64,000 bases of DNA from Streptomyces spectabilis (GTDB lineage Bacteria; Actinomycetota; Actinomycetes; Streptomycetales; Streptomycetaceae). Below the pieces are notes generated by a model. The model was not told where the DNA came from, did not search any database, and was given only the letters and a program-made list of their open reading frames with translations. Positions within the stretch are counted from its first letter, which is position 1; every line of letters starts with the position of its first letter. Where the stretch lies: contig NZ_CP023690.1 of NCBI RefSeq assembly GCF_008704795.1, positions 4,474,501 through 4,538,500 of the forward strand, given 5' to 3'. Positions 24,399 through 33,428 of the stretch are shown piece by piece. The position numbers and the translations under genes are program-made.

Positions 24399-25787
24399 TC
24401 ACGCGGCCTGCAACTCGACGCGCGCGCCGAACTCCCTCACCACCGGCTCCTCCCGATACGGCTCCAGGCGCTGCTGGAAGTCGTCCAGGTACTCCGCGCC
24501 GCGGTTGGACCGGAGCGTGCCGAGGAGCTCCACGGCCTTCAGGCCTGTGTGGCAGGCCTGTTCCACGTCGCGCCGCTGCACCTGGGCCGTGGCCAGCAGC
24601 ACGAGGCCGATCGCGCGCCGCCGCGCCCGGGTCTCCGGATGCCCGGCGAGGGCCTCCTCGGCGCGCCTGGCCGCGGCGTCCGCCTGGCCCAAATCACGGT
24701 GGCAGTGCGCCAGTTCGTCGGCCAGATAGGCCTGGTCGAAGTGGCGGATCCAGACCGGGTCGTCCCCGGACCGCTCCCCGCCGACGGCCCGCTCCATCGC
24801 CTCGACCGCGCGGCCCGCGACGGCCTGGGTCGACCGGGCGTCGCCGAGCAGCGCGTGCCCACGGGCCTCGGCGGCGTAGAACATCGACTCCGCGCGCGGG
24901 GTCACGCGCCCGCGCGCCCCCTCCTGCGCCGCCCGCGCGAGCTGGGCGATCTCACGGGGGTTGCCGAGCTGGGCCGCGAGATGGCTCATCGACGCGGCCA
25001 GGACGTAGCCGCCGTACCCGCGGTCGCCCGCGGCCTGGGCCAGGCGCAGGGCCTGGATGTAGTACCGCTGGGCGAGACCCGGCTGGCCCGTGTCCACCGC
25101 CATGTACCCGGCGAGCTCCGTCAACCGTGCGACGGCCGCGAACAGTTCGCGCCCCACCGCTTCCCGGTAGGAGCCCGCGAGCAGCCCGGAGACGACGGAG
25201 TTCAGATAGTGCACGACGACCGGTCGCACGTGTCCACTGCCGTACTGGTGATCCAGTTGCGTCAGTGCCTCCGTCATCGCCTTGACCGCCGCCACGTCCG
25301 ACAGGCCGACGCGCGGCCCGGCCGTCCGGCCCACCTGCGGGTCCGGTGACGAGATCAGCCAGTCGCGGCTCGGCTCGACGAGCGCCGACGCGGCCACGGA
25401 GGAGCCGGACAGGAAGTCCCTGCGCCCCACGTCGCTGCGCCACAGCTCGCAGACCTGCTCGATCGCGCCGAGGACGGTGGGCGAGAACTGCAGGCCGACG
25501 CCGGAGGCGAGGTTCTTGCCGTTCGCCATGCCGATCTCGTCGATCGTGACCGTGCGCCCCAGCTTGCGGCCGAGCGCCTCCGCGATGATGCCGGGGGCGC
25601 GACCGCGCGGCTGCTGCCCGCGCAGCCAGCGCGCCACCGACGTCTTGTCGTATCGAAGATCGAGACCGTGCTCCGCCCCGCACATGTTGACGCGGCGGGC
25701 CAGACCGGCGTTCGAGCAGCCGGCTTCCTGAATGAGTGCTTGCAGCCGTTCATTGGGCTGCCGCGCGACGAGTGGCCTGGCGGCCAT
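24399..25787 (-). CDS. HTH/TPR-repeat regulatory protein (SCO4441-like)
   Basis: A 462-aa protein: an N-terminal XRE-like helix-turn-helix (QALIQEAGCSNAGLARRVN, then DKTSVARWLRGQQPRG, about 16-70) and a long alpha-helical tail of TPR-like repeats (RYYIQALRLAQAAGDRGYGGYVLAASMSHLA; RAVEAMERAV; RRAEEALAGHPETRARRRAIGLVLLATAQ). Proteins of this design are Streptomyces developmental or antibiotic regulators. ATG 25787 follows AGGGGG; longer frames upstream cross the promoter region. It is divergent from the primase-domain protein, an arrangement I recall for SCO4441/SCO4442. The TTGCGATG direct repeats at 25955-25972 could be its own binding sites. Confidence 0.85.
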   Translation of the reverse strand: MAARPLVARQPNERLQALIQEAGCSNAGLARRVNMCGAEHGLDLRYDKTSVARWLRGQQPRGRAPGIIAEALGRKLGRTVTIDEIGMANGKNLASGVGLQFSPTVLGAIEQVCELWRSDVGRRDFLSGSSVAASALVEPSRDWLISSPDPQVGRTAGPRVGLSDVAAVKAMTEALTQLDHQYGSGHVRPVVVHYLNSVVSGLLAGSYREAVGRELFAAVARLTELAGYMAVDTGQPGLAQRYYIQALRLAQAAGDRGYGGYVLAASMSHLAAQLGNPREIAQLARAAQEGARGRVTPRAESMFYAAEARGHALLGDARSTQAVAGRAVEAMERAVGGERSGDDPVWIRHFDQAYLADELAHCHRDLGQADAAARRAEEALAGHPETRARRRAIGLVLLATAQVQRRDVEQACHTGLKAVELLGTLRSNRGAEYLDDFQQRLEPYREEPVVREFGARVELQAA

Positions 25788-26177
25788 GGCGTACCCCCTG
25801 TGTGCACCGTGGACCATCTGGTACTTCGGGTCGGATGACGAATGAGGAACGGTCCCGGACTGGTCCGTCCGAGCCGCCCAGATGATCAATGCCCGGGAAA
25901 CAACCGGAAGATGCACCACAAACACCCACAAACGCACCACACCCTGCTACAACGCATCGCAATACATCGCAACATGGCACAACGCGTCACACGTCAGCGA
26001 GCCGGGTGAACTTGGGTGAACTCCGACTGCCCCTGGACGTGGCTACCCGCGCCCGGACCCCCTTGCCCATGCGCGCCCCCATTCGTGCACCCATGCGCCC
26101 CGTAGCGGGAACGATGCTCCTCCCCCGCGCACATGACGGGCCGTAACCGGAGCTGACGAGGGGAAGTTGAGGACTCC
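25788..26177. promoter_or_regulatory. Divergent promoter region with direct repeats
   Basis: This 390-bp interval between divergent genes is visibly less GC-rich. It contains CATCGCAA twice at exactly 10-bp spacing (25955-25962, 25965-25972) and GGGTGAACT twice near 26004-26024. Helical-phase direct repeats suggest binding of a dimeric HTH protein, possibly the SCO4441-like regulator. Confidence 0.45.
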
Positions 26178-26840
26178 GTGGAAGAGACCATCGGAGTCAC
26201 GTCAGCCGCGCAGATCCCGAAGCAGCGCGGAGAGGCCCTGCAGGATTCGGCCGTACGGTACGCGGAGGAACGGCACTGGGACGTCTTCCCCGGCGCCTGG
26301 CTCGAGTCCGTCGACGGCACGTGGCGCTGCTCGTGCGGCGACGCGGGCTGCCCCGCGCCCGGCGCGCACGCCGTGCGCGACGACTGGCCCACGCAGGCCA
26401 CCGGTAGTGCGACCGTCGCCAGGCGCCTCTGGGCGAAGCAGCCGAACGCCTCGATCCTCCTTCCGACGGGCCGTACGTTCGACGCCATCGACGTCCCCGA
26501 GACCGCCGGGTTCCTCGCCCTCGCCCGCATGGAGCGCATGGAGCTGACGCTCGGCCCGGTCACGTGCACGCCCGACCGGCGCATGCAGTTCTTCGTCCTT
26601 CCCGGGGCCATCGCGAAGGTTCCCGATCTCGTCCGCAAGCTCGGCTGGCCGCCCGCGACCCTCGACCTCGTCACCCTCGGTGAAGGCGCGTACGTGGCCG
26701 CGCCGCCCACGCGTTTCGGCGCCTCCGGAGCCGTCCAGTGGGCCTGCCGCCCCACCGCGGCCAACCGCTGGCTCCCGGACGCGGAGGAAATCATCTCCCC
26801 CCTGGCCTACGCCTGCGGCAGGGAGGCCCGCCGCCGCTGA
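26178..26840 (+). CDS. Bifunctional DNA primase/polymerase N-terminal domain protein
   Basis: A 220-aa protein matching the truncated prim-pol family of Streptomyces: AVRYAEERHWDVFPGAWLE, the cysteine group CSCGDAGCPAPGAHAVRDDW (about 51-66), ILLPTGRTFDAIDVPE, and EGAYVAAPPTRFGASGAVQW. The archaeal-type prim-pol catalytic set is incomplete, so enzyme activity is doubtful and a structural or regulatory role is possible. GTG 26178 follows TTGAGGA. It is divergent from the SCO4441-like regulator and followed 65 bp later by an ABC transporter pair. Confidence 0.85.
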   Translation: MEETIGVTSAAQIPKQRGEALQDSAVRYAEERHWDVFPGAWLESVDGTWRCSCGDAGCPAPGAHAVRDDWPTQATGSATVARRLWAKQPNASILLPTGRTFDAIDVPETAGFLALARMERMELTLGPVTCTPDRRMQFFVLPGAIAKVPDLVRKLGWPPATLDLVTLGEGAYVAAPPTRFGASGAVQWACRPTAANRWLPDAEEIISPLAYACGREARRR

Positions 26841-26905
26841 AGGACCCGCCGTTCCCGCCGACGTATCGTGCGCACACGGACGACGGCGACGGCGAAGGGG
26901 CCCCG

Positions 26906-27679
26906 GTGACCCAGGCGGCAGTACGCGTAGAGAACCTGTGGAAGGCCTTCGGCCGGCAAGTCGCCGTGGCGGGCGTCGACCTCACCCTGCCGGCGGGGAA
27001 GTTCGTCGGCCTCGTCGGCCCGAACGGCGCGGGCAAGACCACCACCCTCTCCATGGTCACCGGCCTCCTCCGGCCCGACCGGGGCACGGTCGAGGTCGTC
27101 GGCCAGGACGTGTGGCGGGACCCCGCCGAGGTCAAGGCCCGCATCGGCGTCCTGCCCGAGGGCCTGCGCCTGTTCGAGCGGCTGTCCGGACGCGAACTCC
27201 TCGCGTACACCGGACGGCTGCGCGGCCTGCCCGGCACGGAGGTCGACAAGCGCGCGACCCAGCTCCTGGACGTGCTCGACCTCGCGGGCGCCCAGCACAA
27301 GCTCGTCGTCGACTACTCCACCGGCATGCGCAAGAAGATCGGCCTCGCCGCGGCGCTCCTGCACAACCCAGAAGTGCTCTTCCTCGACGAGCCGTTCGAA
27401 GGCGTCGACCCCGTCTCCGCGCAGATCATCCGCGGCGTCCTGGAGCGGTACACCGCCTCCGGCGCGACCGTCGTCTTCTCCAGCCACGTCATGGAGCTGG
27501 TGGAGTCCCTGTGCGACTGGGTCGCCGTCATGGCGGCGGGCCGCATCCGCGCCCAGGGGCCGCTCGCCGAGGTCCGGGGCGAGGCCCCCACCCTCCAGCA
27601 GGCGTTCCTCGAACTCGTCGGCGCGAACGGCCGCGACACCGGCTCCGACCTCGACTGGCTCGGCGGCGGGACCCGATGA
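26906..27679 (+). CDS. ABC transporter ATP-binding protein
   Basis: A 257-aa ABC-2-type ATPase: Walker [13 protein letters not shown] (about 34-45), signature YSTGMRKKIGLAAAL (about 135), Walker B VLFLDEPFEGVDP, and H-loop SSHVME. GTG 26906 gives the standard N-terminus just before VRVENLWKAFG. The stop overlaps the next start in ATGA, so it is coupled to the membrane protein that follows. The pair probably forms an exporter; its substrate is unknown. Confidence 0.92.
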   Translation: MTQAAVRVENLWKAFGRQVAVAGVDLTLPAGKFVGLVGPNGAGKTTTLSMVTGLLRPDRGTVEVVGQDVWRDPAEVKARIGVLPEGLRLFERLSGRELLAYTGRLRGLPGTEVDKRATQLLDVLDLAGAQHKLVVDYSTGMRKKIGLAAALLHNPEVLFLDEPFEGVDPVSAQIIRGVLERYTASGATVVFSSHVMELVESLCDWVAVMAAGRIRAQGPLAEVRGEAPTLQQAFLELVGANGRDTGSDLDWLGGGTR

Positions 27680-29319
27680 CGCACCCGCCCACCACCGCGC
27701 CCGGCCCCGGCGCCGCACCCCTGGCCCCCGTCGCGACCGGCCTGGTCCCCGTCTTCGTACGCCTGAAGCTGTCGCTCCTGCGCAACGGCCTGCGCCAGTC
27801 CGGCGGGCGCCGCGCCGCGTACGTCGCCTCCGCGGCGTTCGCCCTGCTCGTCGCCGCGCTCCAGCTGCTCGGTCTGGTCCTGCTGCGCGGCGAGGAGCAC
27901 GCCGCCACGGTCTCCGTGCTCCTCGTCGCGGTCCTCGCGCTCGGCTGGGCCGTGCTCCCGCTGTTCTTCCCCAGCGGCGACGAGACCCTGGACCCCACCC
28001 GCCTGGTGATGCTGCCGCTGCGCCCGCGCCCACTGGTGCGGGCGCTGCTCGTGTCCTCCCTCGTGGGCATCGGGCCGCTGTTCACGCTCTGCCTGGCGCT
28101 CGGCACCGCGATCGCGGTCGCACGGGGCGGTGCGGCCGTCGCGGTGGGCGCGGTGGCCGTCCCCCTCGTCCTGCTGCTGTGCGTCGCGCTCGCCCGCGCC
28201 GTCGCCGCCGCGAACATCCGCCTCCTCACCAGCCGCAAGGGCCGCGACCTCGCCGTCCTCAGCGGCCTCGTCATCGCCGTCGGGGCGCAGCTCGTCAACT
28301 TCGGCGCGCAGCGCATCGGTTCCTCCGACGCGGGCCTGGGCGAGCTGGACCCCGCGGCGGACGTCGTCGGCTGGATCCCGCCCGCCTCCGCCCTGTCCGC
28401 CGTGCACGAGACCGGCGAGGCCCGCTACGGGATCGCCGCCGCCCAACTCGCCCTCTCCGTGGTGGCCCTGGTGCTCCTGCTGCGCCTGTGGCAGCGCAGC
28501 CTGACCCGCCTGATGACCACCCCCGACGGCTCCACGCTCGCCGCGGCCGAGCCGTCCCGCACCCGTCGCGGCGGCAGCCTCGCGGGACTGCTCCCGCCAG
28601 GCCGCACCGGAACCGTCATGGAACGCACCCTGCGCTACGTGTGGCGCGACCCGAAGACGAAGGCCGCCTGGGTCACCCTGCTCGCCATCGGTCTGATCGT
28701 GCCGCTCTTCAACGCCCTCCAGGGCACCGGCTCCGTCTACATCGCCTGCTTCGCGGCGGGCATGCTCGGCATCCAGATGTACAACCAGTTCGGCCAGGAC
28801 ACGTCCGCCTTCTGGATGGTGGCCATGACCATCGCCTCGACGCGCGACGCCTACGACGAACTGCGGGGCCGCGCCTACGCGCTCCTCGTGGTCACGCTCC
28901 CCTACGCGGCCCTCGTGACCGTCATGACCGCGGCGCTGCTCGGCGCCTGGCGCAGCCTGCCCGAAGCCCTCGGGCTCACCTTCGCGCTGCTCGGCGCCAT
29001 GCTGGCCACCGGCGCCTGGGCCTCGGCCCGCTTCCCGTACTCCATCCCGCAGGAGGGCTACAAGAACGCGGCGCCCGGCCAGGGGGGCCTCGTCTGGATC
29101 TCCCTCCTCGGCGGGATGCTCTGCGCCGCCGCCCTGTGCGCGCCCCTCATCGCCCTCGCCATCTGGCTGCACGCCTCGGGCCACGAGTCCTGGTCCTGGC
29201 TGCTGCTGCCCGTCGGCACGGGGTACGGGGCCGCCGTCACCGCCCTCGGACTGCGGCTCGCGGCGCCCCGCGTGGCCGCGCGGCTGCCGGAGATCCTCAC
29301 GGCGGTCAGCAGGGGCTGA
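27676..29319 (+). CDS. ABC transporter permease (ABC-2-like, large)
   Basis: A 547-aa polytopic membrane protein with roughly ten to twelve hydrophobic segments in two blocks separated by a cytoplasmic loop (SLTRLMTTPDG... to GTVMERTLRYVWRDPKTKA). Examples are AAYVASAAFALLVAALQLLGLVL and LVVTLPYAALVTVMTAALLGAW. The cytoplasmic ERTLRYVWRDPK motif recurs in this family of streptomycete ABC-2 permeases. ATG 27676 overlaps the ATPase stop. No solute-binding protein accompanies the pair, which favours export. A multibranched hairpin lies just downstream. Confidence 0.88.
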   Translation: MTHPPTTAPGPGAAPLAPVATGLVPVFVRLKLSLLRNGLRQSGGRRAAYVASAAFALLVAALQLLGLVLLRGEEHAATVSVLLVAVLALGWAVLPLFFPSGDETLDPTRLVMLPLRPRPLVRALLVSSLVGIGPLFTLCLALGTAIAVARGGAAVAVGAVAVPLVLLLCVALARAVAAANIRLLTSRKGRDLAVLSGLVIAVGAQLVNFGAQRIGSSDAGLGELDPAADVVGWIPPASALSAVHETGEARYGIAAAQLALSVVALVLLLRLWQRSLTRLMTTPDGSTLAAAEPSRTRRGGSLAGLLPPGRTGTVMERTLRYVWRDPKTKAAWVTLLAIGLIVPLFNALQGTGSVYIACFAAGMLGIQMYNQFGQDTSAFWMVAMTIASTRDAYDELRGRAYALLVVTLPYAALVTVMTAALLGAWRSLPEALGLTFALLGAMLATGAWASARFPYSIPQEGYKNAAPGQGGLVWISLLGGMLCAAALCAPLIALAIWLHASGHESWSWLLLPVGTGYGAAVTALGLRLAAPRVAARLPEILTAVSRG

Positions 29320-29748
29320 ACCGCACGGCGGGGCCCGGGAACGCAGCAACCCGCGAGCCTGGTCCTCCTGGCCCCTGGGGGCGGGAGGAGCCGGCCGGAC
29401 GCACCGGCGGCTCGCGGGTCGGGTGACTGCTGTGAATTCCGGCCGGCTGCGCGCCTGTCTCACGCGCTGGTCCGGCACCGCACTGAATGTGGTGGCGGGC
29501 CGCTAGCCCGCAGCCACCTCTTCCGTCCGGTTTCCATACATCTGCCGAACCACCTCCTCTCCGAAGTAACACTCACCCTAGGAAGCGGGCCACGGCCGTT
29601 CAACTGTTTTTCCGCGTGCCGGGACTCACAACGATTTGCCTCAACTTCCGGGAACCTACTGTGGTCCGCGTCACGTTCGAGTTGAATGATCTGACGTGCA
29701 GCAGACTCAGCTCATGCGGAAGACGACGCGGCCTGCAGGGGGTTCCAG
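29320..29748. other. Structured intergenic region upstream of the PAS-GAF gene
   Basis: A 429-bp gap without a supported gene. The first 100 bp hold a strong nested hairpin (see 29349-29419). The rest is lower in GC and probably contains the promoter of the gene at 29749. I could not match it to any riboswitch consensus I know. Confidence 0.4.
29349..29419. terminator. Nested hairpin after the ABC permease gene
   Basis: ACCCGCGAGCC (29349-29359) pairs exactly with GGCTCGCGGGT (29409-29419). Within it CTCCT...AGGAG (29365-29369, 29386-29390) forms a second stem around GGCCCC/GGGGGC. It may be a terminator or a structured leader. Confidence 0.45.
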
Positions 29749-31116
29749 GTGAGTGCTTCCCGACAGAGCGGGACGACCGACGAACTGGGCCCGGAAGAGC
29801 CCGAGCCCGGCGGCTCCGAACTGCTCGCGGCGCTCCTCGACGGGATGGACGCGGCGCTGTGCGCCTTCGACTCCGACGGGGTCGTGACGCACTGGAACCG
29901 CGAGGCGGAGCGGATCCTCGGCTGGTCCGCCGCGGAGGCCGTCGGGCGGCGCGGGTTCGCCGGGTGGGCCGTGCGGCCCGCCGACGCCGAGGAGGTCGAG
30001 GAGCGGCTCCTGGCCGCCATGCACGCCCCCGGCCGCCAGGTGCACGAGTTCGCGCTCCTGACCAAGGGCGGCGGGCGCGTCCTCGTCCGCACCCAGTCCG
30101 CGGCCGTGCCCGGCGGCGACGGCAAGCCCGCCGGGGTGTACTGCGCCTTCAGCGAAGTGCACGCGCAGATCGACCTGGAGCGGTCCATCGCCCTCAGCGA
30201 GGCCCTGTTCGAGCACGCCTCCTGGGGCGTCGTCCTCGTCGACGCCGACCTCAGGCCCGCCGTCGTCAACGAACACGCGGCGCGGCTGCTCGGCCTCGGC
30301 CGCACCGCGCTGCTCGGGCGGCCCCTCGGCGAGGTGCTGCTCCAGGGCGTCGAGGAGCTGGAGAGCGCTCTCGCACACGTACTGGCCGAGGGCGCGCCGC
30401 CCGCGCCCGCCGAGATGTGGGTGACGACGCGCGGCGAGGGCGGCGAGGCCGAGAGCCGGTGCTGGCGCAGCGGCTTCCTGCGGCTCGGCTCGCCCCTCGC
30501 CGAGGAGCCGGTGCCGCTGGGCGTCGGCTGGCTCTTCCGGGACGTCACGGACTCCAAGCGGGCCGAGCAGGAGGCCGCGAAGCTGCGCTTCCGCTCGCAG
30601 CAGCTGCACCGCTCCGCGCGGGCCGCCGCCGAGTGCGAGGACCCGATGGAGGCCGCCACCGTGCAGCTGGACTTCTCCCTCGCCGGGTTCGCCGACCACG
30701 CCCTGATCGACCTCCTGACCGCCGCCGAGCCCGCGGTGCGGCTCGTCCGGGCCGCGGCGACGCCCGCCGGCGCCCCCGGGCCCTGTCTGCCCGCCGACAA
30801 GGCCGGGCTTCCCGTGCGCTATCCGGAGGGGCATCCGGCCACGCAGTGCGTGGAGCGCGCGGGCTCCGTACGGGCCAGCGCGGGGCTCGCGGCGCCCGAG
30901 CGGGCCCGCGAGTGGGCTGCCGCCCGGCAGTGGCCCGACTCCTCCGTGCACGCCCTGTGCGCGGTGCTGCGCAGCCGGGGGCGCACGGTGGGCGTCGTGA
31001 CGTTTCTGCGGGGTGGGGCGCGGACGCAGTTCGAGCGGGCGGACGCGGTGTACGCGGAGAGCGTGGCGGCCCGCATCGCCGCCGCCCTCGACCTGGCAGC
31101 CACCCTCCCCGACTGA
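29749..31116 (+). CDS. PAS-PAS-GAF sensor protein
   Basis: A 455-aa soluble sensor. PAS1 spans about 25-135 (LLDGMDAALCAFDSDGVVTHWNREAERILGW), PAS2 about 150-270 (FEHASWGVVLVDADLRPAVVNEHAARLLGL), and a GAF domain about 290-450 (AATVQLDFSLAGFADHALIDL; GRTVGVVTFLRGG). There is no kinase, phosphatase or output domain, unlike the longer PAS-GAF-PP2C proteins common in Streptomyces, so it may act by interaction or be a shortened member of that group. GTG 29749 is preceded by AGGGGG. It is a single gene ending at the left arm of the large inverted repeat. Confidence 0.8.
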   Translation: MSASRQSGTTDELGPEEPEPGGSELLAALLDGMDAALCAFDSDGVVTHWNREAERILGWSAAEAVGRRGFAGWAVRPADAEEVEERLLAAMHAPGRQVHEFALLTKGGGRVLVRTQSAAVPGGDGKPAGVYCAFSEVHAQIDLERSIALSEALFEHASWGVVLVDADLRPAVVNEHAARLLGLGRTALLGRPLGEVLLQGVEELESALAHVLAEGAPPAPAEMWVTTRGEGGEAESRCWRSGFLRLGSPLAEEPVPLGVGWLFRDVTDSKRAEQEAAKLRFRSQQLHRSARAAAECEDPMEAATVQLDFSLAGFADHALIDLLTAAEPAVRLVRAAATPAGAPGPCLPADKAGLPVRYPEGHPATQCVERAGSVRASAGLAAPERAREWAAARQWPDSSVHALCAVLRSRGRTVGVVTFLRGGARTQFERADAVYAESVAARIAAALDLAATLPD

Positions 31117-31164
31117 CCGGGGCCGCGCCAAGGCCCGGGCGCCCCCGGGGCCAGGCTGTCCACC

Positions 31165-31740
31165 GTCGGGGCGGTCGCTGAGCCGCGGTGCCCGCTGCCG
31201 GGGCGGTCCCGCCCACCTGGGCAGGGCCCCCGTAGGCCTCCACCACGGAGCCGCGCCGCCACCGCCGGGCCCGGGCCCGGGCCCGGCCTGGGCATCTGCG
31301 ACGTCCGGGCCCCTACTCAACGGTTGCTCGGCGCCTGGGGCTGTGCCCACCCGTCCCGCCCTGCGGGACGATTGCCCACAGCGGGGGGCATGGGGCCCAC
31401 CCTCAGCGCTCCGTACCGAGACGCGGCTGCGGGGCCGCTACGCGCGTGCGCTCGGCGCCGGGGCCTGGCTGCAAGCCGCCGGGACGGTCCCACCCGCCCG
31501 CCCCCACCCGAGGGCACGGGATCGTGGGGCCGCCACCCGCGAGGGCCCAGCATCGGGGCCGCGCTGCGCGCTGCCGGGGTGGTCCCGCCCACCCGCCCCC
31601 CACCCCGGGGTGGGGATCCGCAGGGCTCCGCTCCGGGCCGAGTCCGGCGAAGCTCCGGAGATTCGGGCGGGCGGGTGGGAAAGACCGCCGCGGTAGCGGC
31701 GGCAGCTGTCCGCTCAGCCGCAGCGCTCCGCGTCGGGGCC
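31165..31740. repeat. Left arm of long inverted repeat
   Basis: This GC-rich, apparently non-coding stretch matches the reverse complement of 35217-35917 over most of its length. For example, 31187-31260 equals the inverse of about 35833-35905 exactly by eye, and the segment around 31340-31460 equals the inverse of about 35640-35760 with few changes. It contains GGGCGGGCGGGTGGG (31665-31679) and the hairpin CCGCCGC-GGTA-GCGGCGG (31685-31702). It fills the gap between the convergent PAS-GAF and SIS genes. Confidence 0.75.
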
Positions 31741-31784
31741 CGGCCGGGCGGGCGGGTGCGCTCCGCGCCCGGCGGAGCCGGGGG

Positions 31785-32576
31785 TCAGTGGCGGTAGAAG
31801 ATGCGGTCGCCGTATTCCTGGAAGACGCGGCCGTTCCAGTCGTGCCCCCCGTCCACGTTCCCCGAGCGGAGCAACGGCGGCTGGATCCCGCGCTCCGCGA
31901 GCCCCGCGGCGGCCGTCGCCATCAGGGCCTGCATCAGCGCGCTCGCGACCATCGTGGAGGCGGGCCCGAAGGGGGTCTCGACGGAGTCGAGGGTCAGCTC
32001 CGCGTCACCGACAGCGATCTTCGTGTCGAGCACGAGGTCGCAGTGGTCCTTCAGGAACGTGCCGGAGGAGTGCCGCGACCTCGTCCCCTCCGCGTACGCC
32101 ACGGACGTCACGCCGATGACCCGCAGGCCGAGCGCGCGGGCGTTCACGGCCATCTCGACGGGCAGCGAGTTCCGGCCGGACAGGGAGATGATCACGAGGA
32201 CGTCGCCGGGCCGCACCGGGCTGGAGTCGAGGACGGCGCCCGCGAGGCCGTCGACCCGCTCCAGGGCGGAGCCGAGGGTCGCGGGCATGACGTCCACGCC
32301 GACGACGCCCGGTACGGACAGCAGGTTCATCAGGGCGAGCCCGCCCGCGCGGTAGACGACGTCCTGCGCGGCGAGCGAGGAGTGCCCGGCGCCGAAGGCG
32401 AAGAGCCGCCCGTCGGCGGCGACGGCGTCGGCGATGAGCTCACCGGCGGCGGTGATGGCGGCGGCCTCCTCGTCGCGCACCCGCTCCAGGAGCCCGATCG
32501 CGGCGTCCAGGTACCGTCCGGCGAGCCCGGCACCACCGGTCCCGCCCGCGCCGCCGTCCCGCGTACCGTTGGTCAT
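31785..32576 (-). CDS. SIS-domain phosphosugar-binding protein
   Basis: A 263-aa sugar-isomerase (SIS) domain protein: GRLFAFGAGHSSLAAQDVVYRAGG (about 52-75) and VLVIISLSGRNSLPVEMAVNARALGLRVIGVTS (about 122-155), the two phosphosugar-contacting loops. The family includes phosphoheptose and N-acetylmuramate-6-phosphate enzymes; lacking further catalytic markers, I call it only by fold. ATG 32576 starts after a Gly-rich stretch. It is divergent from dmdR1 with a 180-bp shared promoter region. Confidence 0.88.
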   Translation of the reverse strand: MTNGTRDGGAGGTGGAGLAGRYLDAAIGLLERVRDEEAAAITAAGELIADAVAADGRLFAFGAGHSSLAAQDVVYRAGGLALMNLLSVPGVVGVDVMPATLGSALERVDGLAGAVLDSSPVRPGDVLVIISLSGRNSLPVEMAVNARALGLRVIGVTSVAYAEGTRSRHSSGTFLKDHCDLVLDTKIAVGDAELTLDSVETPFGPASTMVASALMQALMATAAAGLAERGIQPPLLRSGNVDGGHDWNGRVFQEYGDRIFYRH

Positions 32577-32693
32577 CCGCGAAACCCCTTCGTCCCGCCG
32601 CGTCCCGTCGTGTCGCGGATCACGGTGCGGTCTGAACCAGCGCCCTGTCAATACGGACTCACAGCGCCTCTTCGACCCGGCGCGACCCGGTTG

Positions 32694-33428
32694 TCAGTGG
32701 TATGGGTCAGAATTGAGGGCAGGGCCAGCGCACGAGCGAATTCTGAGGGGCAACCCATGTCGGGGCTTATTGACACCACTGAGATGTACCTGCGCACCAT
32801 CCTCGAACTGGAGGAGGAGGGTGTCGTCCCCATGCGCGCCCGCATCGCCGAGCGGCTCGACCAGAGCGGCCCGACGGTGAGCCAGACCGTGGCGCGCATG
32901 GAGCGCGACGGCCTGGTGGCCGTGGCGAGCGACCGGCACCTGGAGCTGACCGAGGAGGGCCGCCGCCTGGCCACGCGCGTCATGCGCAAGCACCGCCTGG
33001 CGGAGTGCCTCCTGGTCGACGTGATCGGCCTGGAGTGGGAGCAGGTGCACGCCGAGGCCTGCCGCTGGGAGCACGTGATGAGCGAGGCGGTGGAGCGCCG
33101 CGTCCTGGAGCTCCTGCGCCACCCCACCGAGTCGCCGTACGGCAATCCGATCCCGGGCCTCGAGGAGCTCGGCGAGAAGGACGGCGCCGACCCGTTCCTG
33201 GACGAGGGCATGGTCTCCCTCATCGACCTCGACCCGGGCACGGACGGCAAGACGGTCGTGGTGCGCCGCATCGGCGAGCCGATCCAGACGGACGCGCAGC
33301 TGATGTACACGCTGCGGCGCGCGGGCGTGCAGCCCGGCTCCGTGGTGAGCGTGACGGAGTCGGCGGGCGGCGTGCTCGTCGGCAGCAGCGGCGAAGCCGC
33401 CGAGCTGGCGGCGGACGTGGCCTCGCAC
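32694..33428 (-). CDS. Antisense open frame opposite dmdR1 (adm-like), doubtful
   Basis: A 244-codon frame on the opposite strand spans almost all of dmdR1. In high-GC DNA such frames are usually artefacts. However, an antiparallel gene, adm, opposite dmdR1 in S. coelicolor has been reported to produce a protein affecting siderophore and antibiotic production. The frame here is in the same place and of plausible size. It starts GTG and ends in the dmdR1 promoter region. No domain is recognisable; composition is His/Ala/Arg-rich. Confidence 0.2.
   Translation of the reverse strand: MRGHVRRQLGGFAAAADEHAARRLRHAHHGAGLHARAPQRVHQLRVRLDRLADAAHHDRLAVRARVEVDEGDHALVQERVGAVLLAELLEARDRIAVRRLGGVAQELQDAALHRLAHHVLPAAGLGVHLLPLQADHVDQEALRQAVLAHDARGQAAALLGQLQVPVARHGHQAVALHARHGLAHRRAALVEPLGDAGAHGDDTLLLQFEDGAQVHLSGVNKPRHGLPLRIRSCAGPALNSDPYH

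Noticed and set aside
29349..29500. Riboswitch upstream of the PAS-GAF gene
   Set aside because: A strong nested hairpin exists but I could match no cobalamin, SAM, TPP, glycine or c-di-AMP consensus, and it directly follows a stop codon, favouring a terminator.
32577..32756. Iron box (TTAGGTTAGGCTCACCTAA-like) in the dmdR1 promoter
   Set aside because: No sequence close to the DtxR/DmdR palindrome is visible there.
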